Shown piece by piece: positions 8,461-18,504 of a DNA stretch of 37,853 nucleotides. This DNA comes from Chara braunii (lineage: Eukaryota; Streptophyta; Charophyceae; Charales; Characeae). The notes under the pieces were generated by a model, which saw only the letters and a program-made list of their open reading frames with translations, was not told the origin of the DNA and searched no databases. The stretch covers positions 1,497,053 to 1,534,905 of the forward strand of contig BFEA01000080.1 in assembly GCA_003427395.1 (NCBI GenBank), given 5' to 3'. Numbering within the stretch: the first letter of the stretch is position 1; the number at the start of each line of letters is the position of its first letter. Both the position numbers and the translations under genes were made by a program.

Positions 8461-10060
8461 CATCTGTTTGAGGTGTGTTGTCCATTCCTGCGCCAATCCG
8501 CTTGAATGATGCGTCATATGGTTTCTACTGTTGAAGGGGCTGTATAGCTCGTGAAGACCGGCCTCCTTGTTTCCTTGTTGGATAGATCTCTCTTTTCGAA
8601 CACATGCAGGTTTCTACCTTTCCAAATGACGTCATAGATCACAGCTCGTGAAGCTTGGGCTATATAGCCCAGTCCTTTCTTTGCTAACAGTGTGTCAGGG
8701 ACAACCCCCAACAGAATCCGATCACAACTCAAGTGAAGCTTGTCCCCATCAGGGTTTCCCATTGGCGCGTCCACCAGTCCTACACTCTTTTAGAAGCAGG
8801 ACAGTCATACCAAAGGTGGGTAGTGGATTCTAATGCCCAATCACATCTTTTACATTTCAGATCAATTAGCAAGCCCCATTGAGCCAGAGACACTGCTGAA
8901 GGGGTAGCTAGCAAAGGTAGCAGCCAGAGACACTGCTGAAGGGGTAGCTAGCAAAGATAGCAGCCACAGGTTGGCCGCCAACCTTGGGGAGGGGACAGCA
9001 GACAGTTGTTCCCAGCAACGTGTCAGAGATTTTCCAATGCCATCGGAGCTGAGATTAATTGCTTGTTTCCATCTTGCTAGCCACTTTCAATCCATTTGTG
9101 GAAACATAGCATGTGTTTCTAATCATGACACCAAGGCTGCGGCGCATTGAAAAAGTGATCTCTTGCGAGCGCCTGCAAAGCACTGAAGATTTGACGCGTA
9201 GTGTTGATAGCTTTGTTATGTTTCCAGAAAAAAGATTCTGTTTTTCGAATCCTCGAACCCTTAACCTATGGTTTTGGAGACCATTTCCAACCGGCTATTT
9301 TGGGATCAACCTTTAAATCCGATAGAGGTGTGCCATGGGCGAATACCTTGCATGTCCAGCTACCGTCGTTGTCACACCTTTCCCACACCCTGACTTGGGA
9401 GAGGGAAACTCCCAAGGGAGGGTGGGAAGGAAAGTCCATCTGTATTATTGGCTCTGGACCAGCATTCGAAGGTTCATTTCCCATAGATGTCATATTCTGT
9501 TAATTTCCAAAAAATTGGATCAGAGCTCGGTGACCTGGAGATGTACCAGGTACCAGGGGGGTCCCCTCGGGGCCTAAGATATGTTTCCATTGGGGAGGTA
9601 TTGCCCCCAAGATCATGTGTAATCTTTCCTCTACGTACCAGCAGGATCCCAGGTGGGCTCTAAGATCGGTAGATGATCGCCATTGACCTTCTAGAGAGCT
9701 CCGAAGGTCTGCGATTCTCGATGTGCCTTTCCGGTTCCAACTACGACCAAAGCTGTCTCTTGCTAAATCTGCTGAGAACCATGCACCTTATGGGCGGCGT
9801 ACATGCGGATTTTCGAAGATAGGTTGCATCAGAACCTCTGCTTTAGATGTTGGTTGCAGCCAATCATTCGGGCATAAAGATTTCCAAGCAGACATTATTG
9901 GCCTCCAAAACTCCGATTTAATGCGCCTGTTTTGGTACGAGGGGAGCAAAAAGCATATTCACACGTCCGCGGGTCTGACCAGATTCCATCCGGTAGCCAA
10001 CATGCTCTTAGAGGGGAGATCGCTTGGGGCAAACCCTTTGTCAAATTCTGGCTTAGGTTT
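8460..10060 (-). mobile_element. LINE ORF2 C-terminal part (RT tail and zinc-binding domain), decayed
   Basis: Translating the minus strand from about 9960 down gives the LINE region after the RT palm: FWRPIMSAWKSL, PIFENPHVRRP, a W-rich stretch and GAIPPQWK. At about 8890-8790 the zf-RVT type motif follows: LKCKRCDW, ALESTTHLWYDCPASK (C-x2-C and H-x5-C). It ends with the usual tail containing a WKGRNLHVFEK-like string at about 8590. Stops and frame changes (for example TAG after SKRV) show it is dead. It is probably the 3' end of the LINE whose 5' part lies at 13430-17235, the gap being the Penelope-like element inserted between them. Its right border is not resolved; 9960-10060 is assigned with less certainty. 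Confidence 0.75.
8882..8961. repeat. 40-bp tandem duplication inside the LINE remnant
   Basis: GCCAGAGACACTGCTGAAGG then GGTAGCTAGCAAA occurs at 8882 and 8922 with a single-base difference near the end. The 40-base shift breaks the LINE reading frame just before the zinc-binding motif. Confidence 0.9.
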
Positions 10061-10094
10061 TTCGTACAAGACTGGAACCGCATGCTCGCGCCCT

Positions 10095-10379
10095 CTGGTT
10101 GTGTTTATGTTCTTTGCTTCTTTAAGCCACCACCTAACGTATGTTGGGAAAACCATCCGAATGCTTAAGGAACGTTGGACTGAGCATGTTCGCGCGGTCA
10201 AAGGAGTTAGTAAACAGCAGGTTCATGGTTGGCTAAGGACAGTTGGGACTGCACACTATGTGCCTTTTCCGATCTGGTTTGGTGGAAATTCTGTAATTGA
10301 AGAAATGGAACAGACAATCATCAATAGCCAGAACCCCGGTGTTAACCCCAGAGGGAGTAAACACAAACAAAAAAATTGA
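10095..10379 (+). pseudogene. GIY-YIG endonuclease domain of the Penelope-like element
   Basis: The C-terminal part reads TYVGKTIRMLKERWTEHVRA, then IEEMEQTIINSQNPGVNPRG. This matches the YVG-K, R-x3-H and E...N-P-x-x-N pattern of GIY-YIG nucleases, which nick DNA to prime reverse transcription. The preceding GIY strand (CVYVLCFF) is present but in another frame, so a frameshift lies at about 10110-10135. Residues before about 10060 in the same open frame belong to the antisense LINE and are not part of this protein. The frame ends in a Lys-rich tail and TGA at 10377. Confidence 0.75.
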
Positions 10380-10391
10380 CAGCATCGGAAA

Positions 10392-11324
10392 ATGTCAAAG
10401 AACGAGCATCAGCTCCCTGGCCTGAAGATTGTTGAACCTTTGTTTTTTTATTGTGAATATATTGACACTAGGCTAAACCCCGACTTGCTCTGTGTATTGA
10501 AACTTCTCCACAAAAAGAAGCCCAAGCAAGCAATTGTGATTTCAAATAATCAAGGTGGCCGCTGGCTTAAAGCATGGCGGCTTGTAAGCTTGTTGTTTGG
10601 ATTTTCAAAGATGAAAAGGATGGCGTTAAATTGTTACTTAAAGATGCGAAATCTGCCATTGAATCAGATGGAAACTGGAACATTACTGAGCTCCTACGGA
10701 CAGTAACAAAAACGAACAAATGAATGTCGAACGTTGTGGAAGCGCAAGGACTTATACCAACTTAGTCTGGATGAACTCATTGAGCTAAATAATGGTGACA
10801 AGACTCTTAACCAGCAGCAAGCTAGGCAAATCTTACGCGGTATCCTTACCAATGTATTTAAGAAGAAATTCGGGGTTAACCCCCGGGTCAACATAACTGT
10901 AAAAATTCTGTTTTGTACGACTGTAAATAAGGTTGGTGTTGAAAATGACGTTAAGAATTGGATTCGGGGTAACATCCTACCTATGTCGCTGGCTAACCTG
11001 TATGCAGAAGGGACAAGGACCGTATGGCTCAAAGCCAACTCGGTCGGTCGCATCCTGCATAACCACAAGTTGCACGTAAAAAGAAGCACCTTTGAGTGTT
11101 GTTGTGCGAACTTCGACCTGCCTAAAATGAACGGGCACGTCGCGGTTAAGATCAGGAGCATACCTGGGATTCACCCATTCCTTTCTAACGCTAAGAACGT
11201 ACTGTTTTCCGACACCATGGCTAGTAAAGATTGCGTGGATCATGCTTGCAACGAGGCGCTGGATTGCCTTTGCACTATGGGACTGACGTCTGCGAATGCA
11301 TGTCGAGCAGCGCAGCGTGTGTAA
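10392..11324 (+). pseudogene. Linker region of the Penelope-like polyprotein
   Basis: Two or three frames are needed to read it. Around 10574 the frame switches to one reading MAACKLVVWIFKDEKDG and ends at TGA near 10722. The next frame (10734-11324) continues with GDKTLNQQQARQILRG, FECCCANFDLPKMNGHVAVK (a C-x-C...GH patch that may bind zinc) and an HPFLSNAKN string. No independent enzyme domain was recognised. Its position between nuclease and RT makes it part of the same polyprotein. Confidence 0.6.
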
Positions 11325-11639
11325 AGTCGGGGAAGGAAGGAAGGAAGGTTTTGTCCTAAATGAGTACGCCATAGGGGTTAGACAAGCCCTTAATGGTCTG
11401 GTGTTGTCTCCCCTCGACCGAAATACGAGTGAAACATCGGTGGAATGCCCCGTTTTGCATGAGGCAAGACTTAAGCTGATGTACCTTGACAATTTGAACT
11501 ATGATAAGTCTGATAAATGCAAGTAACTTGTCCTACGTGACATAAAAATGAGGTATGACGAACTGAAACTCGGGCGCATTGCGAAGTGGAATCCACACGG
11601 AGGGCTGCAACATGCCTTTATCCTTAGTATGGAAAGGAC

Positions 11640-12610
11640 AAATTAAAAAAGCGGCCAATTGTGTCGTCTTATTCCAGCCCCTTCAGGACCGCATCAAGAA
11701 TCTTATCAACCGCACCAAATTTCCTCGTCCGAAAAACCACGATTCCTCTCTTCAATCTACACTCGATCGACTGCTTGAAACAAGAAATCGAAGTGATCAA
11801 CAAACAACAGACACAGGCTGACGTTGGGATTATCACACGTACATATGGCATCAAAGAGATGTTCACTCAATTACCCCGTTCTGAGATCCAACGGGCAGTT
11901 GAGTGGATCACAAGCCTGTTTATTTCTAAAGGGATCAACTGGATCCAGGTTAAGAACCGTGGTAAGGTGGCGTAAGCCTGTTTATTTCTAAAGGGATCAA
12001 CTGAATCCAGGTTAAGAACCGTGGTAAGGTGGCGTCTTTTATGAAGTCTCAAGGCGAATCAGGCTGGAAGTCTGTTTGCTTGAAAAGTTTGGTTTCACTA
12101 ACGAACTTCCAGCTTGAGAAACGTACTTTCAGGTCTTAGACCAGACACTGCGAGAGAAGTGGGATACCCATGGGAGGGTGGGCCAGCCCTGCACTCGCTT
12201 GTGTTCTATGCATGTTCTCTGAAAATCAGTTTTTGAACTTGATTGGAGACTATTCTAAACTCGTTACGGGAAAAAGTATATTGACGACTTGTTTACCGTA
12301 TTTGTCTTCAAAAGGCAGGATCCTACCAGTAGGGAAGTTGTCGAGGAAATACCGGACCGAGTGATCTCGTGTTATCTAGCAGGCCTAAAGCTCGAACGAA
12401 CTGACCCCAACATGGGGATCGTTGACTTCCTAGAGACAAGGCTAATAATTCCTTAGAACAAGGCACCGATCCTCATGAGTCACAAGTTCAAGAATTCGGG
12501 CGCTATCTGGGGAGACGAACCCCTCAATTTTCGGACACAAGGATTTCGCGTCATATGGCCCTACCACCGTGAAGTTTGCAACTATAGCCAACACTATCCA
12601 ACATCTCAAA
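11640..12610 (+). pseudogene. Reverse transcriptase domain of the Penelope-like element
   Basis: The RT motifs occur in order: KKRPIVSSYSSPF (fingers), TYGIKEMFTQLPRSEI (motif A region), IPMGGWASPALACVL (motif B, 12165-12215), YIDDLFTVFVF (motif C, catalytic DD at 12283-12288), then LKLERTDPNMGIVDFLETRL and a thumb-like FRTQGFRVIWPYHREVCNYS. The motif A Asp that would precede the I-K-x-M-F string is Gly here, which alone should kill catalysis. Frameshifts separate motif A, B and C, and a 62-bp tandem duplication interrupts the frame at 11974. The family call rests on the motif order and the neighbouring GIY-YIG domain. Confidence 0.75.
11912..12035. repeat. 62-bp tandem duplication in the RT
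   Basis: The block starting AAGCCTGTTTATTTCTAAAG occupies 11912-11973 and is repeated at 11974-12035 with one G to A change. Because 62 is not a multiple of three, the second copy shifts the frame and gives a stop at the junction. Confidence 0.95.
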
Positions 12611-12639
12611 AAAAATAAAAATAAAAAAAAATCCAACGC

Positions 12640-13430
12640 ATCTCCTCCAACTCCAATGATGATGGCATATTGAGTTGGAATGTTCTCACCCTTTTTGAAG
12701 AACATAGAAAGCTTAAGATTCCAAGCCGTACGATCGAAGCGAGGATAAGATGGATAAAAAGGAGGGAGGGGCGTGACCTATGGGATCAGATTTTTGAACT
12801 GGTATGCGCTGTGCAACTGCCCCTGTGGGGCTGAGTAGCACATGCTGATCTGGCCTACCCAGTCCAAGTGTAACGGGATGGCTGTTGCCCGGGCCTGCAG
12901 GATTGGGCTTAGCTCCCAGGTGAACGCAGTACGCCGCCTCTGACTAAGCCTGCGACCTCTGACTCCGCATGACAGTGGAAAGGCGGACTTTGTTTTGTCG
13001 TTTCTCAAAAGATAAGTTTAAAGCCAGTGAAAATTAGTTTTTTGATAAGGAGACCTGCAGATCAGGGCTCGCGTGAATTGTTTTTTTTTTCATTTTATTT
13101 GGCTATTAGGTGAGGGCCCAACACCTCGCTGTAGCCTACTGAAGGACCCGTGTTTTAGGAAGGGTACCAAAGGGTTTTCCAAGTCTTTGTGAGAGGGGTC
13201 TTCCGATAGCCATTCTTAGCTATCCTGAGTTTCTCCTACGTGGTACTGAGGAAGGTCTCATTTGGAGTTTTAGGAGTGAGTAAGCAACGAGTAGTATAAA
13301 AGAACATAGCACGTGAGCATTTCCTCAATCTGCGTGGTGTATGAGAAGGAAGTTGATAGCACCATGATACTGAAGCTCATGTTAACTTCTTTTTTCATAA
13401 TTTTAAGTTGTTATTATGATTATCTTCTTC
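12640..13430. other. No gene recognised between the Penelope-like element and the LINE
   Basis: There is a moderately GC-rich stretch at 12770-12990 and an ordinary stretch up to 13430. It may hold the 3' end of the inserted element plus unrelated sequence. I looked for a hammerhead core (CUGANGA...GAAA), known in some Penelope-like elements, and found none I could support. Confidence 0.5.
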
Positions 13431-15051
13431 AACAGTTTCTCAACCAGAAGAATCCAATGGGGGGGTCTCATTTGTGCACATGGCTCGTACTAGTCAGCGC
13501 ACCAACATGGCGATACTTTTACGGTAGGGATCTGTTAATCCCAGTCCCCCTTCTTGTTTGGAGAAGGTGAGTAGAACCCAGGCCACTTTTGAAAGGAATC
13601 CTTCCTGGTCGCTTGTGAATGGTTTCCAAATAAATGTGGCTGCTTTGCCTTTGATCAGATGGCACAAGTGTTTTCCCAATTGTCTGACCGCTGCCACAAA
13701 CTACAGCACGAGGAGGGCCCTGTTGATTACTAGTGCATGACCATATATGGATAAGTGGGGGGCTTTGCCTCACGTGGGTGCCCTGAGGAGAACTTTCTGG
13801 AGAAGGATGCCTTCCTGATCTACCGTACAAGATAGCAAGGAGACTTGCACACCTAAAAAACGCCTTGAAGAGTTCGCATTGATACGTTTGATTCCCCAGT
13901 TGACAGCCGGGGTGTATGGTCTCGGTAGAAAGAATACCGATTTTGTCAATTTATTGAGGCCTCAGGGAGCTGTGAATACTCGTCCAAGCATTCTTTTAGG
14001 GAACGCTTGGAGGAAACAGAGTTTTCAGAGATCGCAAAGAGATGATCTGCAAGGGCTTTGACCTTGCATCAAGTCAGGCCTAACCGTAGGCCGTAGATTC
14101 GCGGAGTGTGATCTGATATTACACAACAGGTTTTCCATTTGTAGGACGAAAGCCAAGGGGGCCAGGGGGCAAACTTGGCGCAAAGACCTTGTCAGATTAA
14201 AGGTATGGGAGAGATTGTCGTTCACCATAACTGCCGTAGTGGACAAAGAGTACAGTGAGATCACCTGATTGCATAAATTATCACGGAAGCCCAGGTGCCG
14301 AAGGGTGGTCAGGACATATGTCCAATTTACCCTATTGTATGCCTTTCCAGTCCTAGCATCAAGAGCATGGAGTGCTTTGTACTACTTCCAAGGATTCAAT
14401 GGTTGTAATGATGTTATCGAAGATAGATCTGTTTCAGATAAATGCAGCTTGGTCCTGATCTACCATGGCGGGTAGATACCGGCTTAAGCGTCTCGCTTGG
14501 ATCGTTGCCAAAAGTTTATAAGAGACATTTAGTACCGAAATGGGGCGTCAGTTTCAAATTTCTGAGCGATCTCCCTTCTTATATAGTAAGGGGATAATAC
14601 CATTCCGCATACCTCTGGATAGGTTGCCGCCAAGCAAGACGTTATAAATTTCTACTAGTTCGTCCTTTATTACCTCCCAGATGGAGTGTTAGAGCTCCAC
14701 CGCAAGGCCACCATCCTCGGAGGCCTTCCCTTTGGCCATTGACTTAAGTGTTTCATAGGCTTCCTCTATTGTAATAGGGCGATCCATATCCAGTCTTCCG
14801 TTTTTCGACAGTCTAGCCCAATACACATCCCAGTGGGTATTACCCTCCGATAAATCCATGGGGATTTCCTCGTTCAATCTTCTTGAGGTAAGGATATCGT
14901 GATAATAAAGGGAAGCACATTGACGTAATTGAGATTGATCATAGGCCGGTGGTAGCTCGGAGTCAAAGGGGTGCAAAAGCTCACACATGGGATGAGTGAG
15001 TATTTTGGGAAGCAACCTTTGGAAAGATTCTCGAGTCATGCGGTCGCACAC
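13430..15051 (-). pseudogene. LINE reverse transcriptase domain, broken
   Basis: The order on the minus strand fits LINE RT: PITIEEAYETLKSMAKGKAS, EDGGLAVEL (15051-14689 frame), VDQDQAAFI...RSIFDNI, LDARTGKAYNRVNW (motif A), FNLTRSLRQVCPLAPLAFVL (motif B), ALADHLFAISEN (motif C, 14033-14050), then FIWKPFTSDQEG and EGGLGLTDP. Motif C has ADH where ADD is expected, so one catalytic Asp is lost. At least four frame changes and several stops are needed to follow it. It continues weakly to TPPHWILLVEKLLKKI near 13420-13475, where the LINE is interrupted. Confidence 0.85.
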
Positions 15052-15125
15052 AGCGATACCCTTTACTTTGAGGCGTTCGGCCCAAAGGTCTGACTGAGTC
15101 TGTTGGTAATCATCCCATTCGGTTA

Positions 15126-16115
15126 TCAGTTGAGATCTGATGGGGGTGTTGGGCGGTTCTGAACTCGGCGTACGCGATTCACTTTTGAAGTTTGGTCTCG
15201 TGTTGCTTCCTTCCTGCTGCCAGGATGCGCGGGAATATACTCAAATGTTTTGAGAAGGAACCTGCATCCCACCATTCCAAAGGAGTGCAGGTTCTTTTTC
15301 CAATCCTCCCATAATCTTCTCATCCCATTTATAATTCCAAGGTCGAATAAGATTTGAGTATTCACTCGGAAGTACCTTGGACCTCTGATCGACTTATTTG
15401 AGTTGAAGGTGACCATATTTAGTTTGTGGTCAGATAGGGGTTGGTTTTGTTCCTCTACTTTGATGATTGCATTCCAAGCCGCAGGGGATAGAAGAAAGAA
15501 GTCCAATCTTCTTTGAATCATACCCACCCCTTCTCTGATATTGGAAAACCAAGTGAATCCGGGATTACCCGGGTGGATAAGGCCATACGACTCTACGAGA
15601 TCCAAATCCGACATCAAGTCAGTTAGCGCATGAACATCACTGCTTCCTTTGATTTCCTCCAGTTTGTCTAACGCGGTATTCCAATCACCTACAATTATCA
15701 GGCTACTCGTTTTGGGATGAAAAAGGGGGAGATCTTCAAAAAAGGATTTGTGAACCGCTTTGTTAGTAGGAGCATAAATAGTGGCAATAACCCATTTTTG
15801 GCCGTTCAACCAAAGTTTGATCCAGGCCCATCTTCCCCAAAGGTCTGCACAAAGATCGACAATCTCGGTTCCCAGATTCCTATGGAGCAGAATAGCAACC
15901 CCGCCTCCGGAGCCCCTAGCGGGGGACCAGATTTGGGGGCCATCCCACCAAACCCCAAGATCGTTAATCTTATCCTCAAATAGCTTTGTCTCTTGTATGC
16001 AAAGACTGTCTAGTTTCTGTTCGTGAATCCAACTCTTTACACGGCCGCGTTTGTTTCGGTTTGAGGTATCACGCACGCCATGCAGATTCCATGAGGCAAC
16101 GTTACGTCTGCCCAT
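15126..16115 (-). CDS. APE-type endonuclease domain of the LINE ORF2
   Basis: This is the nuclease that nicks target DNA for LINE insertion. Seen in order: RRNVASWNLHG (Asn), DSLCIQETKL (Glu), GSGGGVAILLHRNLG, WVIATIYAP, SLIIVGDWNTALDKLEE (Asp, Asn), GFTWFSNIREG, RRLDFFLLS and QPLSDHKLNMVTF (catalytic Asp-His). All active-site residues of the exonuclease-endonuclease-phosphatase fold are kept. I start it at the ATG at 16115 (MGRRN); the frame is open further upstream to 16154, but only from a TTG. The frame closes at 15126 while RT begins again at 15051 in another frame, so ORF2 is interrupted there. Confidence 0.9.
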   Translation of the reverse strand: MGRRNVASWNLHGVRDTSNRNKRGRVKSWIHEQKLDSLCIQETKLFEDKINDLGVWWDGPQIWSPARGSGGGVAILLHRNLGTEIVDLCADLWGRWAWIKLWLNGQKWVIATIYAPTNKAVHKSFFEDLPLFHPKTSSLIIVGDWNTALDKLEEIKGSSDVHALTDLMSDLDLVESYGLIHPGNPGFTWFSNIREGVGMIQRRLDFFLLSPAAWNAIIKVEEQNQPLSDHKLNMVTFNSNKSIRGPRYFRVNTQILFDLGIINGMRRLWEDWKKNLHSFGMVGCRFLLKTFEYIPAHPGSRKEATRDQTSKVNRVRRVQNRPTPPSDLN

Positions 16116-16385
16116 TCCCTGACTGTGCCCCAACGTTTGATTGGATTTGAGCAAGAGAGGAAGTAATGACGGGCTGGTGTGGCGATAAAGAGGACGTCGC
16201 CATCCAACCCTCAGTCAGAGAACGTTTGATTAGAGGGGAATCCAATTTCTTATCCTTCTGAAGTTTTGAGTTTGATTCGTGCAAAAATTCAGCAGTAAGG
16301 GTTGGGAGAACCTGAATCCGTCGAAGGTGGGGCTTCTTAGCTTCAAGAAACCAGCTAAAAGGGATCAGACGAAGGCCCTCGGATT

Positions 16386-17235
16386 CTAATTGTTCCAATT
16401 GGCCAGGCTATTAGCGGCCATCAAAGAGGGGGAGGAGCGCGTGGGGGCCGTAGGACCCCGTTGTACCGTCGTTCCTCCCTGATTTCTGCGATTAGTTCTA
16501 CGACAGGTTTCTTCCGTTTGGAAGGTGGTCCTACATCTTCGACACCACTCCGATTCTGCCGAGGCCGTGTGGACTTCCAGCACGTCGCCTTGGTGAGTCT
16601 GAACAAAGATTTTATCCTTCATATTCCCTCTCATTGACGGCTCGATGTTGAACCTCAGGTTGACTAGCTTCGAGTTGCTCTCATTCGACTCGGGAAGATG
16701 CACCTTAACAATTTTGTGAATACTCCTCTCTACATGGTCATGGAGGAACACCACGTCTAGTGGAACTCCCACTGTGTCATCCAGGGGTTGAATTTCATAC
16801 GATAAGTTGTGTTCGCCAGATCGATATAGTCCGTCTTCTTGGTCAGCATCCAGTTGGTAATTTTTTGTGCTCTCGGAACGTAGGAGACAACATTTGGGCT
16901 CTCCACCTTTATCCATCCACGCTTAAAGTCTTGCCCAAATACTTCATCTCTGATCCAAACACCTTCGTAAGCTCTGATGACATCTTCTTTCACCTTGTTC
17001 GGGAGGAAGCGAGCTACGTCTCGAAAGATAACCGTCACCTTCAATTCGTCAACTGAGGAATTAAGGATAAAATTGACTTCCTCCCGTCCATTTCACCGGA
17101 GTCAATATTAGTGGGGAGGATACCTTCCTCGTAGCACGCCCTCATCATCTCTCTAACACAGTCCTCCAGCAGGTAGTCATTTGGTACTTGAGATCTTGCA
17201 TCGCGAGCCGCTTGCTCTGCTAGTTCTTGCTCCAT
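16386..17235 (-). pseudogene. LINE ORF1 (nucleic-acid-binding protein), frameshifted
   Basis: The start at 17235 is an ATG (MEQELAEQ). It reads on through VREMMRACYEEG, then in a second frame (17044-16757) VTVIFRDVARFLPNKV and YRMKFNPWMTQWEFH. In a third frame (16916-16386) it continues LDVVFLHDHVERSIHKIVKV, ESEWCRRCRTTF with a C-x2-C, and a basic tail. This resembles the DUF4283/zinc-knuckle ORF1 proteins of plant LINEs, which bind the element RNA. Two frameshifts make this copy non-functional. The 16398-16102 frame may be the ORF1-ORF2 linker. Confidence 0.7.
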
Positions 17236-17535
17236 GTTGAAGTCTTAGAATTCTTCAACAGTTCACTAACCTCAGTACTCTCTGTTAAGCTTCTTACTGA
17301 TGACATGGTAGGGCCTATGGTGCGACAAATGCTAGTCGCTGATACCATCGGCCATGGTTCTTCAACCCTAGCATCCTCGATAGAACGAGGGAATGAGGTA
17401 TCACCTGCGGATGCGGTTTCGCGATGCGACAGCCGCCGCCGACCAGGCTTACGCTGCGGTAAGCAGTGCTAGGACTGAGTGATGCGCCGGCCGTAGCGCA
17501 CGCCGAACCGTCGCCCTCGTTTCCGCTTTTCCCCT

Positions 17536-17725
17536 CCCCCCCCCCCCCCCCCCTTTTGTTTTTCCTTTCCCTTTTTTTGGGGTTTACATTTTTTTTTTCT
17601 CCGTTCCCTTTTTTTGGGGGGTTCCCACTTTTTTTTGGTTTTCTCTTTCCCTTTTTGGGGGTTTCCGCCTTTTTTTTTTGTTTGTTTTCTCTTTCCCTTT
17701 TTGGGGGGTTTCTGCTTTGGTTCCC
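17536..17725. repeat. Poly-C18 followed by pyrimidine repeat array
   Basis: C18 at 17536-17553, then about four imperfect units of roughly 45 bp. Each has CTTTCCCTTTTT, a G-run of four to six, GGTTTCCGC or similar, and a T-run. It is the same repeat as at 7494-7580. It may form triplex or i-motif structures. The proline/phenylalanine frames here are artefacts. Confidence 0.8.
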
Positions 17726-18504
17726 ATGGCTCTTCGATTGTGTTCGTTTATTCATGCTTTCTTGGACTTGGACTTCCGTTCGGGTGAAAACATGCCAGCT
17801 CACTCTTCTTTATCTTCTTCATTTGGTGTTATGCCCTTTTTCCCTCTCTTTTCCTTTCTTCTCGTTTCTCCATTCTCCCCCTTCTTCTCCTCCCATCTAC
17901 AGAGGTGACAGAGACATTTTGAAAGGCAGTCCCTCTCTCCCCTCCGTTGAACAGGCTTTCTGACTGAAGGCGTTTGTCTGAATGAAGTTTTTTGTCCTTT
18001 CTGACATTTGCGCGCTTATGTTTGTCATTTGCACTTCGACCCATTGTGTTTGTCCGAGGTTGAAGTCTATGCTGTGTCAAACTTAAACTAGAGAGCATTT
18101 GGAACAATGTGGAGAGTGTGTTGTTTGAAATGTTAATCAAGTCAACCTTTGAGTGGTCAGTAGAATACAACCGAGTCACTGTTTTGAGCGCGCTACCCAC
18201 GGCTTCGCCCCAGGGCCTCCTGCCCCTCCCCTGACTGTAGAATGAAATAGCCTCGAGATCGTCGAGGCCTACCTCCGCCACCCACTTTTGAGGTAATATG
18301 CTGTTTGTCGATGTGTCCCTGGGTCTGTGGCAAAAATGAGCATTTTCCTAATTGCTGTCATGTTGATTGCGATTCCCCTAACGCTGTTGTGGCTGGACCG
18401 GGTTGCAAGACCCTGGGTTTATCTGTGGCTGGGCTCTGCTGCGTGTGCTTCCATGGTTTGCGTTCGCTTGTCTGGGGTTGGTTGTGGTTTGATCTGTCAA
18501 CAAG
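17726..18504. other. No gene firmly recognised upstream of the first GTG exon
   Basis: A C/T-rich stretch to about 17960, then mixed sequence. The frame that enters the exon at 18505 is open back to 18327 and hydrophobic (it includes an ATG at 18336), but it does not resemble the N-terminus of the family. It may be intron read-through. GTC-rich sequence at 18200-18270 has a small palindrome CTCGAGATCGTCGAG. Confidence 0.5.

Larger units (their letters stand above)
10060..12640 (+). mobile_element. Penelope-like retroelement with GIY-YIG nuclease upstream of the reverse transcriptase, decayed
   Basis: Reading along the plus strand there is a GIY-YIG nuclease (about 10095-10379), a linker ending in a Cys/His patch (about 10606-11150), and a reverse transcriptase (about 11640-12610). 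It then ends near an A-rich run at 12608-12638. Classical Penelope elements have the nuclease behind the RT. The permuted order is known from the Chlamys/Naiad branch described in green algae and protists. The copy is broken by several frameshifts, stops and a 62-bp tandem duplication. It lies in opposite orientation between two parts of a LINE. Ends and target-site duplication could not be defined. Confidence 0.7.
13430..17460 (-). mobile_element. LINE (APE-type, plant L1-like), 5' part, decayed
   Basis: On the minus strand the order is 5' region (about 17460-17236), ORF1 (17235-16390), APE endonuclease (16115-15126) and reverse transcriptase (15051 to about 13430). The element then breaks off in the RT C-terminus. 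The missing zinc-binding part is found in the same orientation at 10060-8460, with a plus-strand Penelope-like element between. I see no clean target-site duplication. Frameshifts occur in ORF1 and RT, while the APE frame is still open over its whole length. Confidence 0.85.

Noticed and set aside
9723-10060. N-terminal half of the plus-strand frame 9723-10379
   Set aside because: The opposite strand here reads as LINE RT tail (WRPIMSAWKSL and PIFENPHVRRP), so only the part after about 10060 belongs to the GIY-YIG protein.
12640-13300. Possible hammerhead ribozyme of the Penelope-like element
   Set aside because: No CUGANGA core with a matching GAAA and stems could be found.
17829-18281. Minus-strand frame of 150 codons
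   Set aside because: No recognisable domain, no LINE or host match by eye, and it is read through a GC-rich palindromic stretch.
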